Assembly (NCBI GenBank): GCA_049322755.1
Contig: JBMOQX010000043.1
Span: 11,632-75,631, forward strand
Length of the DNA stretch: 64,000 nt
From: DATIUV01 sp049322755
Lineage (GTDB): Bacteria > Pseudomonadota > Gammaproteobacteria > Burkholderiales > UBA6910
Direction of reading: 5' to 3'
Made by a program: the position numbers and the translations under genes. The notes under the pieces were generated by a model. It was given only the letters and a program-made list of their open reading frames with translations, was not told the DNA's origin and made no database searches. Shown piece after piece: positions 61,987 through 64,000 of this stretch; the first letter of the stretch is position 1; each line of letters starts with the position of its first letter.

Positions 61987-62571
61987 TCAGCTTGCCGATT
62001 CCAGCGTCGCCGTCAGCTCCGCAGAGAAGGCGCGCGGCAGCGGCGCGTGGCCCGCGCGCAGCAGCGCCAGCATCTCGGTCTGCTGATCGGGCGACAGGCG
62101 GCGGAACTGGTCCCGCGCGGCGTCCAGGATGCGTTGACGCTCGGCGTCGGAGAGCTTGTCCAGCGCCTCGCGCGCCAGCCGCACCGTATCGGCGGTCTGG
62201 GTGAACTCGGCCAGGATGGCGTCGCGCTGGCCGGCGTTGGCGGGATCGTCCAGCACCTTCATGAGGCCGTCGTATACCTGCTGCCGCTCGCCGGCGGAGA
62301 GATCGGCGAAGCTCTGGTCGATCATGCTGCGGATGCGTTCGGGCTCGGTGGCGCCGGCGAAGCGGGGCGCGATGTACAAGGGTCCGTAGCCGAACGCCGG
62401 CTCGGGCGGCGGCTTCAGCGCTTCCCGCACCGCGGCGTCGGCCACCGAGGTGATGATCTGGTCGCGCAGCATCTTCAGCAGGAAGAGCACGATGGGGTCC
62501 ACCGCGTGGGCGGCCGGCGCCGCGCCGGCCAGCGCCGCGGCGAGAACCATCGCGCGCAGGACCCGTCTCAT
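61987..62571 (-). CDS. Exported hypothetical protein
   Basis: 194 residues from the ATG at 62571; upstream codons lack a start with a signal. Signal peptide RAMVLAAALAGAAPAAHAVD. The body is mostly helical with an early membrane-like helix (PIVLFLLKMLRDQIITSVAD) and repeated SDAERQRIL/SAGERQQVY-type segments (LSAGERQQVYDGLMKVLDDP, LSDAERQRILDAARDQFRRL, LSPDQQTEMLALL). Family unknown; probably periplasmic. Divergent from hemW. Confidence 0.7.
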   Translation of the reverse strand: MRRVLRAMVLAAALAGAAPAAHAVDPIVLFLLKMLRDQIITSVADAAVREALKPPPEPAFGYGPLYIAPRFAGATEPERIRSMIDQSFADLSAGERQQVYDGLMKVLDDPANAGQRDAILAEFTQTADTVRLAREALDKLSDAERQRILDAARDQFRRLSPDQQTEMLALLRAGHAPLPRAFSAELTATLESAS

Positions 62572-62623
62572 GTATCCATTGTAGCGCCGCCGCCGGCCGC
62601 TTTGCCGGGCGGATAATATCCCC

Positions 62624-63823
62624 ATGAACGTCACCATCCCCCTGGCCGCCGCCCGCCGCGACCGCCCGCGCTTCGCTGCGCCGCCGCCGCTGGCGCTGTA
62701 CGTCCACGTGCCGTGGTGCGTGCGCAAGTGTCCGTACTGCGACTTCAACTCGCACGAAGCGAAGGGCGCCATCGAGGAAGGCCGCTACGTCGAGGCGCTC
62801 ACGCGCGACCTGGAGTTCGCCCTGCCGCAGGTGTGGGGGCGCAAGGTCTACAGCGTATTCTTCGGCGGCGGCACGCCGAGCCTGCTCTCGCCGGAGGCGA
62901 TCGACGCCATCCTCTCCGCGGTGCGCGCGCGCCTGCCGCTGGCAGCGGACGCCGAAATCACGCTGGAAGCCAACCCCGGCACGGTGGAGGCGGCGAAGTT
63001 CCGCGGCTTTCGGGAGGCCGGCGTGAACCGCCTGTCGCTCGGCATCCAGAGCTTCGATGACGCGCTGCTCGAGGCCATCGGCCGCATCCACGGCGCCGAC
63101 GAAGCGCGGCGCGCGGCGGAGCTGGCGCTGGAAACGTTCGGCAACGTGAACTTCGATCTCATGTACGCGCTCCCCGGCCAGACGCTGGAGCAGGTGCGGC
63201 GCGACGTTGCCACGGCCGTCGACTTCGCGCCGCCGCACCTCTCCGCCTACCACCTCACGCTGGAGCCCAACACGTACTTCCACCGCTACCCGCCGCAGCT
63301 GCCCGACGACGACACTGCCGCGGCGATGCAGGACGCGGTCGACGAGGCGCTCGCCGCCGCCGGCTACGCCAACTACGAAACCTCCGCGTTCGCGCAGCCC
63401 GGCCGCGAGTGCCGCCACAACCTCAACTACTGGCGCTTCGGCGACTACCTCGGCATCGGCGCCGGCGCCCACTCCAAGATCTCGTTCCCCGACCGCGTCA
63501 CCCGCGCGATGCGCTACAAGCAGCCGCGCCAGTACCTCGAGCAGGCCGAGCGCGGCGAGCCCGTGCAGCAGGCCCACGACGTCGAACCCGCCGACCTGCC
63601 GGGCGAGTTCATGATGAACGCGCTGCGGCTGCGCGAAGGCTTCGCGCTTTCAATGTTCGAAGAGCGCACCGGCCTGCCGATCACCGCGACGCTGCCGGCG
63701 CTGGAGGAAGCCGAGCGGCGCGGGTTCGTCGAGCGCGACCACGCGCGGGTGAAGCCAACGCCGCTGGGGCGGCGGTTTTTGAACGATTTGTTGCAGGTTT
63801 TTCTGTCGGCGGAACGTCGATGA
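62624..63823 (+). CDS. hemW: Radical SAM haem chaperone HemW
   Basis: 399 residues. The radical SAM cluster is in YVHVPWCVRKCPYCDFNSHE (CxxxCxYC). Further blocks: VYSVFFGGGTPSLLSPEAID, EITLEANPGTVEAAKFRGFR, INRLSLG-like VNRLSLGIQSFDDALLEAIG, and NLNYWRFGDYLGIGAGAHSK. The missing fourth Cys (CDFN in place of CxFC) and the length assign it to HemW, which inserts haem into respiratory enzymes, rather than the oxygen-independent oxidase HemN. Confidence 0.94.
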   Translation: MNVTIPLAAARRDRPRFAAPPPLALYVHVPWCVRKCPYCDFNSHEAKGAIEEGRYVEALTRDLEFALPQVWGRKVYSVFFGGGTPSLLSPEAIDAILSAVRARLPLAADAEITLEANPGTVEAAKFRGFREAGVNRLSLGIQSFDDALLEAIGRIHGADEARRAAELALETFGNVNFDLMYALPGQTLEQVRRDVATAVDFAPPHLSAYHLTLEPNTYFHRYPPQLPDDDTAAAMQDAVDEALAAAGYANYETSAFAQPGRECRHNLNYWRFGDYLGIGAGAHSKISFPDRVTRAMRYKQPRQYLEQAERGEPVQQAHDVEPADLPGEFMMNALRLREGFALSMFEERTGLPITATLPALEEAERRGFVERDHARVKPTPLGRRFLNDLLQVFLSAERR

Positions 63824-63876
63824 CGGCGGGCGGAGCGGGGAGGAAGCTGCCGGGATGGTTGGCGGCGGCGTTTCTA

Positions 63877-64000
63877 GAACCTATCTCAAAATTATTGAGT
63901 GGGTGAATTCGTATACATACAATTGGCAACATGCTGCGATTGACGGATGCTCAATGGGAACGGATACGGGAGCATTTTCCCGAAGAGAACCTTCCCGAAG
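63877..64000 (+). mobile_element. IS5-type insertion sequence, left end (continues beyond window)
   Basis: The sequence changes to AT-rich at about 63877 (GAACCTATCTCAAAATTATT), the style of an IS5-group terminal inverted repeat. A transposase gene starts within 55 bases. The right end, target duplication and thus exact boundary cannot be seen. Confidence 0.65.
63931..64000 (+). CDS. IS5-family transposase, N-terminal fragment
   Basis: MLRLTDAQWERIREHFPEEN followed by LPE up to the window edge. The LTDxQWERIxxxxP start is highly characteristic of IS5-family (DUF4096-type N-terminus) transposases. Only 23 codons are visible. Confidence 0.8.
   Translation, partial: MLRLTDAQWERIREHFPEENLPE

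Overview
The window comes from a high-GC (mostly near 70%) proteobacterial chromosome, most likely a betaproteobacterium. The main grounds are the housekeeping order gmk-rpoZ-spoT with yicC, a PP2C phosphatase, rph, rdgB and hemW close by, an orphan Bug/TctC binding protein, and a GlrK-QseG-GlrR system. No 16S gene is present, so the taxonomy is an inference.

Positions 1-11413 are the right part of an integrated mobile element whose left end lies outside the window. It ends at a tRNA-Lys 3' remnant, with a P4-type tyrosine integrase beside it. Inward come small unknown genes, an AlpA-like regulator, a Toprim/AAA primase-helicase, an SSB-like gene and a podovirus-like virion protein gene. Between the primase and ssb genes lies a 213-bp tract with thirteen GTTGC/GCAAC motifs at roughly helical spacing, a candidate replication origin. 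The visibly AT-richer left 3.6 kb carries two probable defence-type nucleases (a helicase fused to a Vsr/DUF559-like nuclease, and a SEC-C protein with a PD-(D/E)xK-like core) and a broken gene.

11.4-18.5 kb: a TctC receptor, a luciferase-like oxidoreductase with a divergent MarR regulator, a D-threonine-aldolase-like gene overlapping nadE, and a glnK-amtB pair destroyed by internal deletions. 18.7-24.9 kb: topoisomerase IV (parE, parC), a host-attachment-type protein, and an unknown gene followed by a putative zinc peptidase.

24.9-32.1 kb is a full ectoine/hydroxyectoine locus, ectR-ectABCD, continuing directly into an ehuBCDA-type uptake system. A perfect palindrome overlaps the -10 box of a strong promoter ahead of ectR. 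32.3-35.6 kb encodes an MtrB/PioB barrel and an MtrA-type decaheme cytochrome, a trans-outer-membrane electron conduit. 35.9-41.4 kb holds a phospholipase-D/VTT fusion, membrane proteins, a Sel1 protein and a LysM remnant.

41.4-46 kb is a regulatory unit: glrK-qseG-glrR is followed by a CsbD/glycine-zipper operon preceded by an excellent sigma-54 promoter and a perfect GlrR-type site (TGTC-N10-GACA). 46-54.6 kb has tandem tartrate-dehydrogenase-like genes, small lipoproteins, spoT, rpoZ, gmk, yicC, PP2C and rph. Between rpoZ and spoT three segments can form two mutually exclusive hairpins. 54.8-64 kb has a 2H-phosphoesterase-like gene, transporters, TerC, a phnX remnant, rdgB, chromate resistance genes and hemW, and an IS5-type transposase begins at the right edge.
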